DNA of 64,000 bases from Bradyrhizobium sp. RD5-C2 (GCF_019972155.1 NZ_BOVL01000017.1:45738-109737), one strand, 5' to 3'; positions 1-8,989 are shown, numbered from the stretch's first letter. Translations and numbers: made by a program. Notes: generated by a model from the letters alone, not told the origin.

Positions 1-1
1 C

Positions 2-319
2 GACGACATGATCATCCTGCGCGGCGTGAACGTGTTCCCGACCCAGATCGAGGAAGCGCTGCTGGCGACCGACTGGTGCGGCGGCCACTTTGTTATCGAA
101 CTGACCCGCGAGGGTCGGATGGACGAGATGACGGTGCTGGCCGAAGCCCGGCCCGAGAGCTGGGACGGCGAGGGGTTGACCGCGCACGCCGAGAAGGTCT
201 CGGCCTTCATCAAGAACACGATCGGCATCTCCACCCGCGTTCGCATCGTGGCGCCCGAGACGCTGGAGCGTTCGCTCGGCAAGGCGAAACGTGTTTACGA
301 CAAGCGGCCGAAAGAATAG
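2..319 (+). CDS. paaK: Phenylacetate-CoA ligase, C-terminal part (5' end outside window)
   Basis: This is the last ~105 residues of an adenylate-forming CoA ligase that activates phenylacetate or a related aryl acid with ATP and CoA in the cytoplasm. The reading frame is open from the window edge. It begins with DDMIILRGVNVFP, the hinge region of PaaK-type ligases, and ends with LERSLGKAKRVYDKR, which contains the conserved C-terminal lysine region. The adenylate-binding core lies outside the window, so substrate choice cannot be read here. An amidase gene follows 35 bp downstream on the same strand. The family is clear; the exact acid substrate is inference. Confidence 0.85.
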   Translation, partial: DDMIILRGVNVFPTQIEEALLATDWCGGHFVIELTREGRMDEMTVLAEARPESWDGEGLTAHAEKVSAFIKNTIGISTRVRIVAPETLERSLGKAKRVYDKRPKE

Positions 320-354
320 CCTCTCGCCCGCAATGCAAGAGGGGCGGGGTTTCC

Positions 355-1785
355 ATGGCCGATACGAACGAAACAACCGCTGCGCAGATCGTGGCTGATA
401 TCCGCGATGGGAAGGTGACGGCGGTCAGCGTCGTCGAGGCGGCACTCGATCGCGCCGAGCGGCTCAAGCACCTCAACGCCTTCATCGTGCTGAACCGCGA
501 CGGCGCGCTGGCGGCGGCGCGCGAGGTCGACGCCGGGAAACGCACCGGCGTGCTGGCCGGACTTCCGATCGTCGTGAAGGACAACATCAACACCTCGGAC
601 ATGCCGACATCCGGCGGCACGCCGGCGCTGCAACACGCACGGCCCGCGCGCAATGCGCCCTCGCTGCAAAAGCTGCTCGACGCGGGTGCTGTCGTCATCG
701 GCAAGACCAATTTGCACGAGCTCGCCTTCGGCATCACCAGCACCAATCTCGCGCCGTTCGCGGGACCAGTGCGGAATCCATACGACACGAACCGGATCCC
801 GGGCGGCTCGTCTGGCGGAACGTCGGCGGCGATCGCCGCACGGATCGCCACCTGCGGCCTCGGCTCGGACACCGGCGGCTCGACCCGCGTCCCCGCAGCG
901 CTGACCGGGACCGTGGGCTTGCGGCCTTCGGTCGGCAATGGCGGCGCCGAGCGGCGCTATCACGACGACAACCAGGTCGTTCCGATCAGCCATACCCGCG
1001 ACACCGTCGGCCCAATGGGACGCACGGTCGCCGATGTCGCGCTGCTCGATGCCGTCATCACCGGCGCGCCACAGGCCACAGCCATTCCGCTACGCGGCGT
1101 GCGTCTCGGCATTCCCGCCTGCTTCTGGAGCGGTCTCGATCGCGACGTCGAGGCCGTTGCTCGGGCGGCCTGCACACGGCTCACGGCGGCCGGCTTGGTG
1201 CTGGTCGACGTCGATATGCCTGAGCTGTTCGAGCAGAACGACAAGGTGTCGTTCGTGGTCGCGCTGCATGAACCGATTGCGGATATCCCGGCCTGGCTCG
1301 CCGCCTCCGGGATCGAGGGGATCACGCTGACCGACATCGCGGCCGGCGTCGCCAGTCCCGACGTCGTCGGCGCGTTCGGCGCCATCACCGCGGACGCCTT
1401 CGGTGCCGCCTATGACGATGCGATCAAGGTGCAGCGGCCGGCGCTGCAGGCGATCTATGCCGCCTATCTCAGGGACAACAAACTGGACGCCATCCTGTTT
1501 CCGACCACGATTGCGCCTGCGCCTGTCATCGACGAGAAGACCGGGTCCGGCGAGATGTCGGTCAATGGCGGTGAGCCGGTGCCGACCTTCGGCACCATGA
1601 TCCGCAACACCGATCCCGGCAGCAATGCCGGCCTTCCCGGGCTGTCGCTCTATGCCGGCATGACGCCTGATGGCCTGCCGGTTGGGCTCGAGCTCGACGG
1701 TCCGGTCGGCAGCGATGCCAAATTGCTCGGGCTCGGCCTGTCGATCGAGGCGATCCTGGGCACGGCCCCACCGCCGAAGCTCTGA
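355..1785 (+). CDS. Amidase-signature hydrolase (indoleacetamide hydrolase/mandelamide amidase-like)
   Basis: A 476-residue amidase-signature enzyme that hydrolyses a carboxamide to acid and ammonia. The Ser-cisSer-Lys triad is visible as K75 (VVKDNIN), S152 in the GGSSGG loop and S176 (DTGGSTR), at normal family spacing. The reading frame is open far upstream, but the ATG at 355 follows the purine-rich AAGAGGGGCGGGG and gives the usual family length. It lies just downstream of the phenylacetate-CoA ligase gene, so an amide-to-acid-to-CoA-thioester route for an aryl substrate is possible. That link rests only on adjacency. Indoleacetamide hydrolase is an equally good name from sequence alone. 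Confidence 0.85.
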   Translation: MADTNETTAAQIVADIRDGKVTAVSVVEAALDRAERLKHLNAFIVLNRDGALAAAREVDAGKRTGVLAGLPIVVKDNINTSDMPTSGGTPALQHARPARNAPSLQKLLDAGAVVIGKTNLHELAFGITSTNLAPFAGPVRNPYDTNRIPGGSSGGTSAAIAARIATCGLGSDTGGSTRVPAALTGTVGLRPSVGNGGAERRYHDDNQVVPISHTRDTVGPMGRTVADVALLDAVITGAPQATAIPLRGVRLGIPACFWSGLDRDVEAVARAACTRLTAAGLVLVDVDMPELFEQNDKVSFVVALHEPIADIPAWLAASGIEGITLTDIAAGVASPDVVGAFGAITADAFGAAYDDAIKVQRPALQAIYAAYLRDNKLDAILFPTTIAPAPVIDEKTGSGEMSVNGGEPVPTFGTMIRNTDPGSNAGLPGLSLYAGMTPDGLPVGLELDGPVGSDAKLLGLGLSIEAILGTAPPPKL

Positions 1786-1876
1786 ATAACAAGCCCCTTG
1801 AATTGATCGGTCAGTCGATTAGTCATGGCATGAGGCCGCCCGGCGGCCACGATCCGCGCGCCTTGCGGCGCGCTTC

Positions 1877-2911
1877 ATGACCAAGACTGGACTGCCCATG
1901 CCGCCGGCCCCGCCAGCAAATCGTCGTCCCGTCGATGCCCATTGCGTCCGCCTGCTGACGAAGGCGGAGGATGCGGCGGCGGTCGCGCCCGTTGTCGAGG
2001 CCCATGCACTTTCGCGCGGGGATAACGACGTCCTGATCGAGGTGAAGGCCGCTGCGGTCAATCCGTCCGACGTCAAGGCCGCGACCGGGCTGATGCCCTA
2101 TGCCGTCTTCCCGCGCACCTCGGGCCGCGACTACGCCGGCGTCGTGATCGACGGTCCGTCGGGCTTGGTCGGACGCGAGGTGTTCGGCTCATCCGGCGAC
2201 CTCGGCATCCGCCGCGACGGCACCCACGCCACCCATCTGGTGGTCGAGGCCGATGCCGTGGTGGAAAAGCCCGCCGGCATCTCCTGGGATGAGGCCGCCG
2301 GGATCGGCGTGCCGTTCGTCACCGCGATGGAAGGCCTGCGTCGCGCCGGCGTGCCGAAGGCGGGCGAGATCGTGCTGGTGATGGGCGTCAACGGCAAGGT
2401 CGGTCAGGCCGCCGTTCAGATCGCGAGCTGGCACGGCGCGCGCGCGATCGGCGTGGTGCGCAAGAGCGAGCCCTATGAGGGCCACAGCAATTCGCCGGTC
2501 GAGGTGATCGACGCCTCCGCCACCGATGTCGCCGCGCGGGTGCGCGAACTGACCGGCGGCAAGGGCGCCGACATCGTCTACAACACGGTCGGCGATCCGT
2601 ATTTTCAGGCCGCGCACAAGTCGCTGGCGCTGCGCGGCCGGCAGATCCTGATCGCGGCGGTCGATCGCATCGTGCAGTTCAACATCCTCGAATTCTATCG
2701 CGGCCAGCACACCTATGTCGGCATCGACACGCTTGCGCTGTCGTCGGTTGCGACCGGCGAGGTGTTGCGCGAGCTCGCGCCGGGCTTTGCCAGCGGACAT
2801 CTGAAGCCGTTTCCGATCAGGCCAAGCGCGATCTATCCGCTGGCACAGGCCAAGGCGGCGTTTGTTGCCGTGGCAGGCTCGTCGCGCGACCGCGTGATTT
2901 TGCGACCATGA
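1877..2911 (+). CDS. Zinc-independent medium-chain dehydrogenase/quinone oxidoreductase
   Basis: A 344-residue MDR-superfamily protein. The N-terminal GroES-like fold (AAAVNPSDVKAATG) leads into a Rossmann domain with the nucleotide-binding turn VMGVNGKVGQAAVQIA near residue 175. The zinc-ligand cysteines of true alcohol dehydrogenases are absent, so NADPH-dependent quinone or enone reduction is expected. The start is uncertain: ATG 1877 and ATG 1898 are both possible and neither has a strong ribosome-binding site. A short GC-rich hairpin lies just before the first start. A dispersed palindromic repeat follows the gene. The substrate is unknown. Confidence 0.8.
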   Translation: MTKTGLPMPPAPPANRRPVDAHCVRLLTKAEDAAAVAPVVEAHALSRGDNDVLIEVKAAAVNPSDVKAATGLMPYAVFPRTSGRDYAGVVIDGPSGLVGREVFGSSGDLGIRRDGTHATHLVVEADAVVEKPAGISWDEAAGIGVPFVTAMEGLRRAGVPKAGEIVLVMGVNGKVGQAAVQIASWHGARAIGVVRKSEPYEGHSNSPVEVIDASATDVAARVRELTGGKGADIVYNTVGDPYFQAAHKSLALRGRQILIAAVDRIVQFNILEFYRGQHTYVGIDTLALSSVATGEVLRELAPGFASGHLKPFPIRPSAIYPLAQAKAAFVAVAGSSRDRVILRP

Positions 2912-2917
2912 CCTACC

Positions 2918-3001
2918 GTCATTGCGAGGAGCAAAGCGACGAAGCAATCCATTCTCTGTCGTGTGATAGTATGGATTGCTTCGCTTCGCTCGCAATAACG
3001 A
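2918..3001. repeat. Dispersed palindromic repeat, CATTGCGAGGAGC family
   Basis: An 84-bp imperfect inverted repeat. The left arm starts CGTCATTGCGAGGAGC and the right arm ends CGCTCGCAATAACG, around a short variable loop. The same unit recurs at 23919, 26445 and 52018. It sits between two genes read in the same direction, so its RNA could fold into a long hairpin in the readthrough transcript. Confidence 0.9.
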
Positions 3002-3020
3002 AGGCAATTGAAGGATTGTT

Positions 3021-4076
3021 ATGGACACCGCCACCATCGTCATCCTCGCCGCCCTGATCATCGGCCTGATCTATGGCTCGGTCGGGCTCGTCAGCGGCTT
3101 CTGCATGATGAGCGGCCTGCGCGGCTGGTGGGCTGACGGTGACGGCCGGCTGGTGCGCACCTACGCGCTGGCGATGGGGGTTGCGATCGCGGCGTCGCAG
3201 CTGCTGGCGGCGGCCGGCCTCGTCGATCTCGGCAAGTCAATTTATCTGCAACCGTCCTTCTCGGCGCCTGTGATGTTCCTCGGCGGGCTGTTGTTCGGCT
3301 ACGGCATGGTGCTGTCGAATGGCTGCGGCTCGCGCGCGCTGGTGCTGCTCGGGCGCGGCAATCTGCGCTCCTTTGTGGTCGTGATCGTGCTCGGCATCTT
3401 TGCCGAGATGACGCTGAAGGGCCTGATCGCGCCCATGCGGATCGCGATGGTGCAGGCCTCGCAGGCCACAGTATCAGCCAATTCGGTGCCGGCGCTGCTG
3501 GCTAGCCTCGGCCTCGGCGCGGTGCCGGCGCGGATGGTCGCCGCCTCGGTGCTCGCGGCGGTCCTGATCATCTTCGCCTTTGCCCATGCGCCGTTCCGCA
3601 AGTCGCCGGGCCAGATCGCGGCCGGCCTGATCGTCGGCCTGCTGGTGGCGGGCGGCTGGTACGCGACCGGCTATCTCGGCGCCGATGATTTCAATCCGGT
3701 GCCGGTGACCTCGCTCACCTTCATCGCGCCGATCGCCGACGCGCTGCAATATGTGATGCTGTCGACCGGCTCGACGCTCAATTTCGGCATCGTCACAGTG
3801 TTCGGCGTGTTCGCCGGCAGCCTGGTCACCGCTGTTACCACCGGGCGCTTCCAGTTCGAAGGCTATCGGTCGCCGCAGCACATGCTGCGCTCGGCAAGCG
3901 GTGCCGCGCTGATGGGCGCGGGCGGCGTGATGGCGTTCGGCTGCTCGGTGGGGCAGGGGCTCACTGGCTTGTCGACGCTGTCGCTGTCGTCCTTCATCGC
4001 GATCGCCGGCATCATGCTCGGCACCGGCGCCGGCCTGCGCGGCGCCTTGCGGGTCAGGCCGCTCGCGACGGCCTAG
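3021..4076 (+). CDS. YeeE/YedE family sulfur-compound transporter (TsuA-like)
   Basis: A 351-residue inner-membrane protein with about ten hydrophobic segments. Family cysteines thought to guide thiosulfate or related sulfur species through the membrane are visible at C28 (SGFCMMSG), C102 (SNGCGSRAL) and C308 (FGCSVGQG). A good Shine-Dalgarno (AAGGATTG) precedes ATG 3021. No tusA or sulfurtransferase gene is adjacent. The last 131 bp of the gene and 79 bp beyond it recur, diverged, at 7551-7760, which marks this 3' end as a rearrangement site. Substrate is inferred from the family. Confidence 0.85.
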   Translation: MDTATIVILAALIIGLIYGSVGLVSGFCMMSGLRGWWADGDGRLVRTYALAMGVAIAASQLLAAAGLVDLGKSIYLQPSFSAPVMFLGGLLFGYGMVLSNGCGSRALVLLGRGNLRSFVVVIVLGIFAEMTLKGLIAPMRIAMVQASQATVSANSVPALLASLGLGAVPARMVAASVLAAVLIIFAFAHAPFRKSPGQIAAGLIVGLLVAGGWYATGYLGADDFNPVPVTSLTFIAPIADALQYVMLSTGSTLNFGIVTVFGVFAGSLVTAVTTGRFQFEGYRSPQHMLRSASGAALMGAGGVMAFGCSVGQGLTGLSTLSLSSFIAIAGIMLGTGAGLRGALRVRPLATA

Positions 4077-4155
4077 GGCGTGTACTCATAACCGTCGGCT
4101 TCCAGTCATAAAGCGGAAGTTGCCCGGTTCGGCAGTTATCGGCGGCTGATGACCC
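3946..4155 (+). repeat. Direct repeat copy 1: 3' end of yeeE and flank
   Basis: This is the left copy of a 210-bp direct repeat. It covers the last 43 codons of the YeeE/YedE gene, its stop and 79 bp of flank. The partner is at 7551-7760 with a constant offset of 3605 and no net indel. By hand I count 19 mismatches, about 91% identity. Confidence 0.9.
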
Positions 4156-4250
4156 TGAGCGGAAGTCGAGACCGCCACCATCTCGGGCCGCCGGACATCT
4201 GATGTTCGAGCAACGCAGCTCCCGCCAATTTCATCAGCTGTCAGTGTGCC

Positions 4251-6209
4251 CTATTGGGCGAGCGCGCCGCGTTGCTCCCATGGTCCCGGATTGAGAACCG
4301 CGCCGTTGACTTTGCCGGCTGTGTCTCTGACGAAGGCAATCCGCGTGCGATCGCCACTCTCGACTTGGAATTCATCCTTCGAGCGAACCGCCACGGGCGT
4401 CGGCCGGCCCTTGTCGAAATCGAGGATTGACCAACCGCCTGTCGCCTCGACGACGAGCTTGCCGTCTACGACACTGACTTGAAGCGCGACACTCTGCGCG
4501 GGAACCGCCTCCCGGGCAAAGGCAACAACGAGCGGACCTCTCTGCGTCGCGCGGATGATCTTGAACTTGATCGCGGCGTTGACCGGACCTGAAATCCGAC
4601 GAAAGGCCGCCTCCAAGGTCAGGCCCTTGATCGACTTGTCGTCGATCGCTGTGATGAGATCTCCCGCCATGACGCCTGCTTTCGCGGCAGGGCCGGTATC
4701 GGCCAATTTGATCACCCTGAGGCCATCGGTGCCCGCGATAACGGACTCAAGACCGGTCCAGCCGTTGCCGTCGGCGATCGAGGTCTGTCTGTCCAGCGAA
4801 CTTGCAGACCCGCCGAAAGCGTAACGTCCGACATATTCGGCGAGCGCGCCGGCATTTCCTTGCCCGGAGGCAACCGGCGCCGGCGCTTCAGGCACATTCA
4901 GCGCCGCATAGGGTAGACGCCGGATGGCATTGAAGTAGAAACCGTTCTCGCTGTGCTCGCTCCGCTGCATCATCATCACCAAAATCAGCTTCTGCACCGG
5001 ATCAACCGAGAAAAATGTGCCCCAGCTTCCCTGCCAGTTGAAGCTTCCGACTGCGCCCGGAATGTAGCTGAAATCGGGGCTGGTGCGGACTGCGAAACCG
5101 AGCCCCCAGCCCGTACCGAAGGCCGGACCGACTTCATGCCCCGCAATGTGCATTTTGGGCGGCAGCGAATTCGTCGTCATCAGCCGGACCGTTTCGGGCT
5201 TCAAGATACGCACGCCGTCAAGCTCGCCGCCGTTGAGCAGCATCTGGCAGAAGCGCAGAAAATCAGGAACCGTGGAGACGATGCCTCCGCCGCCCGAGAA
5301 GAACGTCTGCGGCTTGCCGACGTCGCCATTCGCGAAAGGGGGTTGGGGCTGCGGCCCCGGCACGGCGACGAGACGGGCAAGCTTGTCCTGCGGTACCGAG
5401 AAGCCGCTATCGACCATATGCAGCGGCGCGAAGAGGCGGCTTTGCAGAAACTGATCGAAGGGCTGTCCCGACACGACTTCAATGACGCGGCCGAGCACGT
5501 CGTAGCCGATGGCATATTCCCAGACTTCGCCCGGCTGGTGCAGAAGCGGCAGGGCGCCGAGGCTCGCGACGAAGTCCGCGATAGGCTTGTCGCGCCGGAA
5601 CGGCGCCCTGGCGCCGTACAGTACGTGAATCGCGGCATTCTCAAATCCGGGATCGGCGTAGTCCGGCGAAGCATAAACGAGGCCGGACGTATTGCGCAGC
5701 AGGTCCCGGATCGTCATCGCACGCTTCGCCGGTTCAAAAATATTCCGCGCAACATCCGAGAGGATCGGATCCCCGGTGACCGGATCCTTTTTGACGACCT
5801 GCATATCCCTGAGCTCCGGCAGATACTGGGCCACGGGAGCATCAAGGTCGAGCTTGCCTTCATCGACCAGCATCATGGTGGCGACGCTGGTGATTTGCTT
5901 GGACATCGATCCGATGCGGAAGATCGAATCCGGCCGCATCGGCGTTTTCTTGTCCTGGTCCTCGAAGCCGGTAGCTTGCAAATAGGCGAGCTTGCCGCCC
6001 CGAGCGATCCCCACGACAAAACCGGAAGGGTCGCCTTTTTCGCTCTGCGCTTCGAACCAGGAGGTCATGCGCGCCAATCGCCGCGCCGAAAAGCCGAGCG
6101 CGCCCGGGTCGCCGACAGTCTGCAAATCGTCGGCAAGCGCCGCCCCTGCTGGACCGAGTGTAAGCGCCGCCAGCGCGGCCAATAGAACGACAAACCGCTG
6201 ATTCCGCAT
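4251..6209 (-). CDS. Secreted serine hydrolase (class C beta-lactamase-like) with C-terminal PDZ domain
   Basis: A 652-residue exported protein with a clear signal peptide ending near AGAALA (residues ~1-26). The penicillin-binding-protein/beta-lactamase fold follows, with SxxK at S101-M-S-K104. The usual YxN motif is Y232-A-I, so the asparagine is missing. A PDZ-like segment (KLADTGPAAKAGVMAGDLITAI) lies around residues 500-560, followed by a C-terminal extension. It probably acts in the periplasm on a peptide, ester or cell-wall-type substrate; esterase or D-aminopeptidase activity is as likely as lactamase. GGGGA precedes the start. It is 42 bp downstream of, and co-directional with, the AraC-type regulator gene, suggesting an operon. 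Confidence 0.85.
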   Translation of the reverse strand: MRNQRFVVLLAALAALTLGPAGAALADDLQTVGDPGALGFSARRLARMTSWFEAQSEKGDPSGFVVGIARGGKLAYLQATGFEDQDKKTPMRPDSIFRIGSMSKQITSVATMMLVDEGKLDLDAPVAQYLPELRDMQVVKKDPVTGDPILSDVARNIFEPAKRAMTIRDLLRNTSGLVYASPDYADPGFENAAIHVLYGARAPFRRDKPIADFVASLGALPLLHQPGEVWEYAIGYDVLGRVIEVVSGQPFDQFLQSRLFAPLHMVDSGFSVPQDKLARLVAVPGPQPQPPFANGDVGKPQTFFSGGGGIVSTVPDFLRFCQMLLNGGELDGVRILKPETVRLMTTNSLPPKMHIAGHEVGPAFGTGWGLGFAVRTSPDFSYIPGAVGSFNWQGSWGTFFSVDPVQKLILVMMMQRSEHSENGFYFNAIRRLPYAALNVPEAPAPVASGQGNAGALAEYVGRYAFGGSASSLDRQTSIADGNGWTGLESVIAGTDGLRVIKLADTGPAAKAGVMAGDLITAIDDKSIKGLTLEAAFRRISGPVNAAIKFKIIRATQRGPLVVAFAREAVPAQSVALQVSVVDGKLVVEATGGWSILDFDKGRPTPVAVRSKDEFQVESGDRTRIAFVRDTAGKVNGAVLNPGPWEQRGALAQ

Positions 6210-6251
6210 GGAGATCCCCGTTGGCGCAGCTACTGCGAGGAAGGATCGCCA

Positions 6252-7415
6252 TCAGTCTGTCGAATGTTTTCGATTGCTTCTCGCCGATTCCTGCAAACCG
6301 GCTGGCCGATTCCTCAACTCGACTGGCCGATCTTCAATCGATCGCTTTACCGGGGCTGCATTTCCCGCCATTGCGAGACGGCGGAATTCGGTTGGGGTCA
6401 AACTGGTCGCCGCCTTGAAGGCGCGGTTGAACGGCCCGATCGACTGGAAACCTGTGTCCATGGCAATTGTCAGCACCGGGACTTCCACTTGTTCAGGGTC
6501 GACCAGCGCTGCCTTGGCTTCCCCGATCCGGTAATGATTGAGGAACGCATTGAAATTGCGATAACTGAGGCCCTCGTTGATGAGTTGCCGCAGCCGGTAC
6601 TCCGGCACGCCAAGCTCGACGGATAGCAATTTGATGGTCAACCCCTCACGCCGGTAGATGCGCTCGACGGTCATGAGCTGTTCCAACCGGCGCAGGAGAG
6701 CCGGTTCAATCGTTGCGTCAGACGCCTTGGTTGGCGCGCTGGAGGGGGCGTTTGCGGCGGGCAGCAGGATCGAACCTTTCCGCGTCCCCGCCTCCAGCAG
6801 ATTCCATGTGCTCAAACCAGCTAACGCGAACAGAACGAAGGCGTTGGCGACGCTAGTCATGGAAAAAGTGGGATGCGAGGGCTGCTCCAGGAAGCTCAAG
6901 TAAGAGTTGAGAACGGTTTGGGCCGACGCGCCGATCAGGACGACCAGCCGGAGCCCACGCCGGCCTTGCACAAGGTCCGCCGGCCAAGTGACAAGCGTCT
7001 GCGCCACCGCCAACAGGGCCAGGCCGAGAGAGGCAAACGACAGCGTGCGCTCGATCGCAAGCTCGAGCGCTGCCGATCTTGTGACTCCGCTGGCGTCCAG
7101 CCACTGAGCGACGGCGACGGCCGCCCACAAGACGCCATGCCAAGGCCGTGGTACGAAATCGTCATCGAAGGCAGCACGCGCCCATAGCCAGAACACGACA
7201 CTGTTCGCGCTGGACAACGCCAGTAGCAACAGGCCCCACCACGCAAATGGCCGCGGGAACGTGGGCGCCGAGCAGACCATCGAAGCCGCGGCGCCGATTG
7301 CGAGCGCGGCGCCCAGCAGTGCGGCCGTGCTATCGCGGCGATCGCGTAGCGCCATGGCTGCGATCAGCAGGCACAATGCTATGACGGCGCCTCGTAACCC
7401 GAGGTCAATCGACAT
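6252..7415 (-). CDS. AraC-family regulator with N-terminal membrane domain
   Basis: About 387 residues. The N-terminal ~220 are mostly hydrophobic, with about seven segments beginning GAVIALCLLIAAMALR. The last ~110 form an AraC-type double helix-turn-helix (LSVELGVPEYRLRQLINEGL, then TIAMDTGFQSIGPFNRAFK). This architecture suggests a membrane-embedded one-component sensor that binds DNA from the cytoplasmic side. ATG 7415 is chosen because it opens the first membrane segment; GTG 7433 or TTG 7451 are alternatives. The serine hydrolase gene follows after 42 bp, so the two are likely co-transcribed. Ligand and targets are unknown. Confidence 0.8.
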   Translation of the reverse strand: MSIDLGLRGAVIALCLLIAAMALRDRRDSTAALLGAALAIGAAASMVCSAPTFPRPFAWWGLLLLALSSANSVVFWLWARAAFDDDFVPRPWHGVLWAAVAVAQWLDASGVTRSAALELAIERTLSFASLGLALLAVAQTLVTWPADLVQGRRGLRLVVLIGASAQTVLNSYLSFLEQPSHPTFSMTSVANAFVLFALAGLSTWNLLEAGTRKGSILLPAANAPSSAPTKASDATIEPALLRRLEQLMTVERIYRREGLTIKLLSVELGVPEYRLRQLINEGLSYRNFNAFLNHYRIGEAKAALVDPEQVEVPVLTIAMDTGFQSIGPFNRAFKAATSLTPTEFRRLAMAGNAAPVKRSIEDRPVELRNRPAGLQESARSNRKHSTD

Positions 7416-7550
7416 CAAACCGCTGGTGCCCACTCTCGGAAATACTCCCAAGTGCCATTGTTGAGCCGCGCAGGCTCGCTCATACGCCCTGGGCGCAACT
7501 GATGTCGAGTCGTCAGATAATCTCGAAGCGGCTACGAACTGAAAGAGCCC

Positions 7551-7681
7551 CGGTCGGGCAGGGGCTGACCGGCCTGTCGACGCTGTCGCTGTCGTCCTTC
7601 ATCGCGATCGCCGGCATCATGCTCGGCACCGGCGCCGGCCGGCGCGGCGCACTCCGGGTCCGGCCGCTCGCGACGGCCTAG
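7551..7681 (+). pseudogene. Truncated yeeE/yedE 3' end (43 codons)
   Basis: The reading frame from VGQGLTGLST to RPLATA and its stop matches the C-terminus of the intact gene at 3021-4076, but nothing upstream of 7551 is homologous. Of the nine coding differences from the intact copy, eight are synonymous and one changes Leu to Arg. The fragment therefore diverged as part of a functional gene before it was cut off. It marks the far side of the regulator/hydrolase cassette. Confidence 0.85.
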
Positions 7682-7760
7682 CGCGTGTACAAATAACCGT
7701 CGGCTTCCAGGCATGAAACGGAAGTTGCCCAGTTCGGTAGCTATCGGCGGCTTATGACCC
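7551..7760 (+). repeat. Direct repeat copy 2: yeeE 3' end and flank
   Basis: This is the right copy of the 210-bp repeat whose left copy is 3946-4155. Similarity begins abruptly at 7551 and stops after GACCC at 7760. The rest of the 7452-7987 gap holds no gene: 7452-7550 and 7761-7987 show no coding signal, apart from the ribosome-binding site GGGGGGAACG before the gene at 7988. Confidence 0.9.
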
Positions 7761-7987
7761 AAGGTGGACCTCGTGCAGCCTCAGGGGTAACCGGACGCCG
7801 AGATTTATGGTATAGGCCCTAGAAATCGTCGACCGCATCTTCGAACGTTTCTAGAAATCGCTGACGCCTGCCTCATTTATGCTGGCTATTCAAACGATCC
7901 GTACGCTTAACCAATAAACGCCATTCCAATCGGCGCGACGCATCTCGGCGCTCGTGCCCGAAGCTGGGCCGCGAAACGGGGGGAACG

Positions 7988-8776
7988 ATGAGCGACTGGT
8001 TCCATGAACTGCCCATTTCGTGGATGTCACTCCTCGTTTTCGGCTTTACCTATGTGCGTACATTCGCCATCCATGTCGGCGTTGCGGCGCTGGCGAGGCG
8101 CGGATACGCCAAATCGTTCAAGGCCGTTTCTCCGGGCATGCTGTCCCCGCTCGGTGTAATTTTCGGCCTGTTTGTCGCGTTCACAGCTGCGCAGGTCTGG
8201 AGCGACAATGACCGCGCCAGCGCAGCAGTGACCCATGAGGCGAGCGCGTTGAGAACCGCGCTCGTCGTCGCAGCGAGTCTTCCAGCCGAGCAGGAAGCCA
8301 AATTGCACGATCTCATCCGAGCTTACGCTCATGAAACTGCGACCATGGAATGGCCCATGATGGCGCACCGAAACGCATCGCTCAATGTGACTCCGCTCCC
8401 CATTCAGGAGGCGCTGCAACTCGTTCTCTCATCCCCCGCCATCAACTCCGGGCAGCAAGCGGCGCAACGTGAGATCACAAACGCAATCGAAGCTGCTCTT
8501 GATGCGCGCAGACAACGGATCATCGTGAGCCGGGCGGAGGTCAACGCTGTGAAATGGTCCTGCCTTTACTTGCAGGCTATCTGCGCCCTGTTGGCAATCG
8601 CGCTGGTTCACTGCGATGATCGGCTTTCATCGTTGATAGCGCTGGGGTTGTTTGCGACCGGCACGGCCGCCTCGGTCTTGCTTATCGCTGCGCATGATCG
8701 GCCGTTTGTCGGACAGATCGCGGTCACGCCGGATCCGTTGCTGCAGATCATATCGGAGCCCGTAACAAAGCGCTGA
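7988..8776 (+). CDS. DUF4239 (bestrophin-like) membrane protein
   Basis: A 262-residue protein with two hydrophobic segments near the N-terminus (residues ~15-35 and ~50-70) and two near the C-terminus (~185-235), separated by a soluble, largely helical middle. This arrangement, with the GVIFGLFVAFTAAQVW stretch, matches the DUF4239 family, which is distantly related to bestrophin channels. No function is established. A strong Shine-Dalgarno precedes the ATG. It stands alone between the yeeE remnant and an integrase remnant, in DNA less GC-rich than the surrounding core. Confidence 0.75.
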   Translation: MSDWFHELPISWMSLLVFGFTYVRTFAIHVGVAALARRGYAKSFKAVSPGMLSPLGVIFGLFVAFTAAQVWSDNDRASAAVTHEASALRTALVVAASLPAEQEAKLHDLIRAYAHETATMEWPMMAHRNASLNVTPLPIQEALQLVLSSPAINSGQQAAQREITNAIEAALDARRQRIIVSRAEVNAVKWSCLYLQAICALLAIALVHCDDRLSSLIALGLFATGTAASVLLIAAHDRPFVGQIAVTPDPLLQIISEPVTKR

Positions 8777-8989
8777 GCGAATGAGGGTCTGAAGTGTTAC
8801 TTGGCGCTGATTCACATCCTTTTCCGGCGCGCTAGGACCATTTCCAGCGTGGCCGAAAATGTTCCGGCCCGCTATCTACCAGTTGCGCGGTTTTGCCCCC
8901 AGTTGCGGCCTGCGCCATCTCATGTCACCTGTTGGCCCGAAGCGTCGGAGGCAGGTCGGGCAGAGTATTGTCCGCTCTGCCCGGGCACT

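Noticed and set aside
4953..6185. Plus-strand 410-codon frame opposite the serine hydrolase
   Set aside because: No recognisable domain; the minus strand carries a signal peptide, SxxK and PDZ motifs.
8777..8989. Possible coding remnant between the DUF4239 gene and the integrase remnant
   Set aside because: Short frames on both strands show no family resemblance; it looks like intergenic or decayed DNA.
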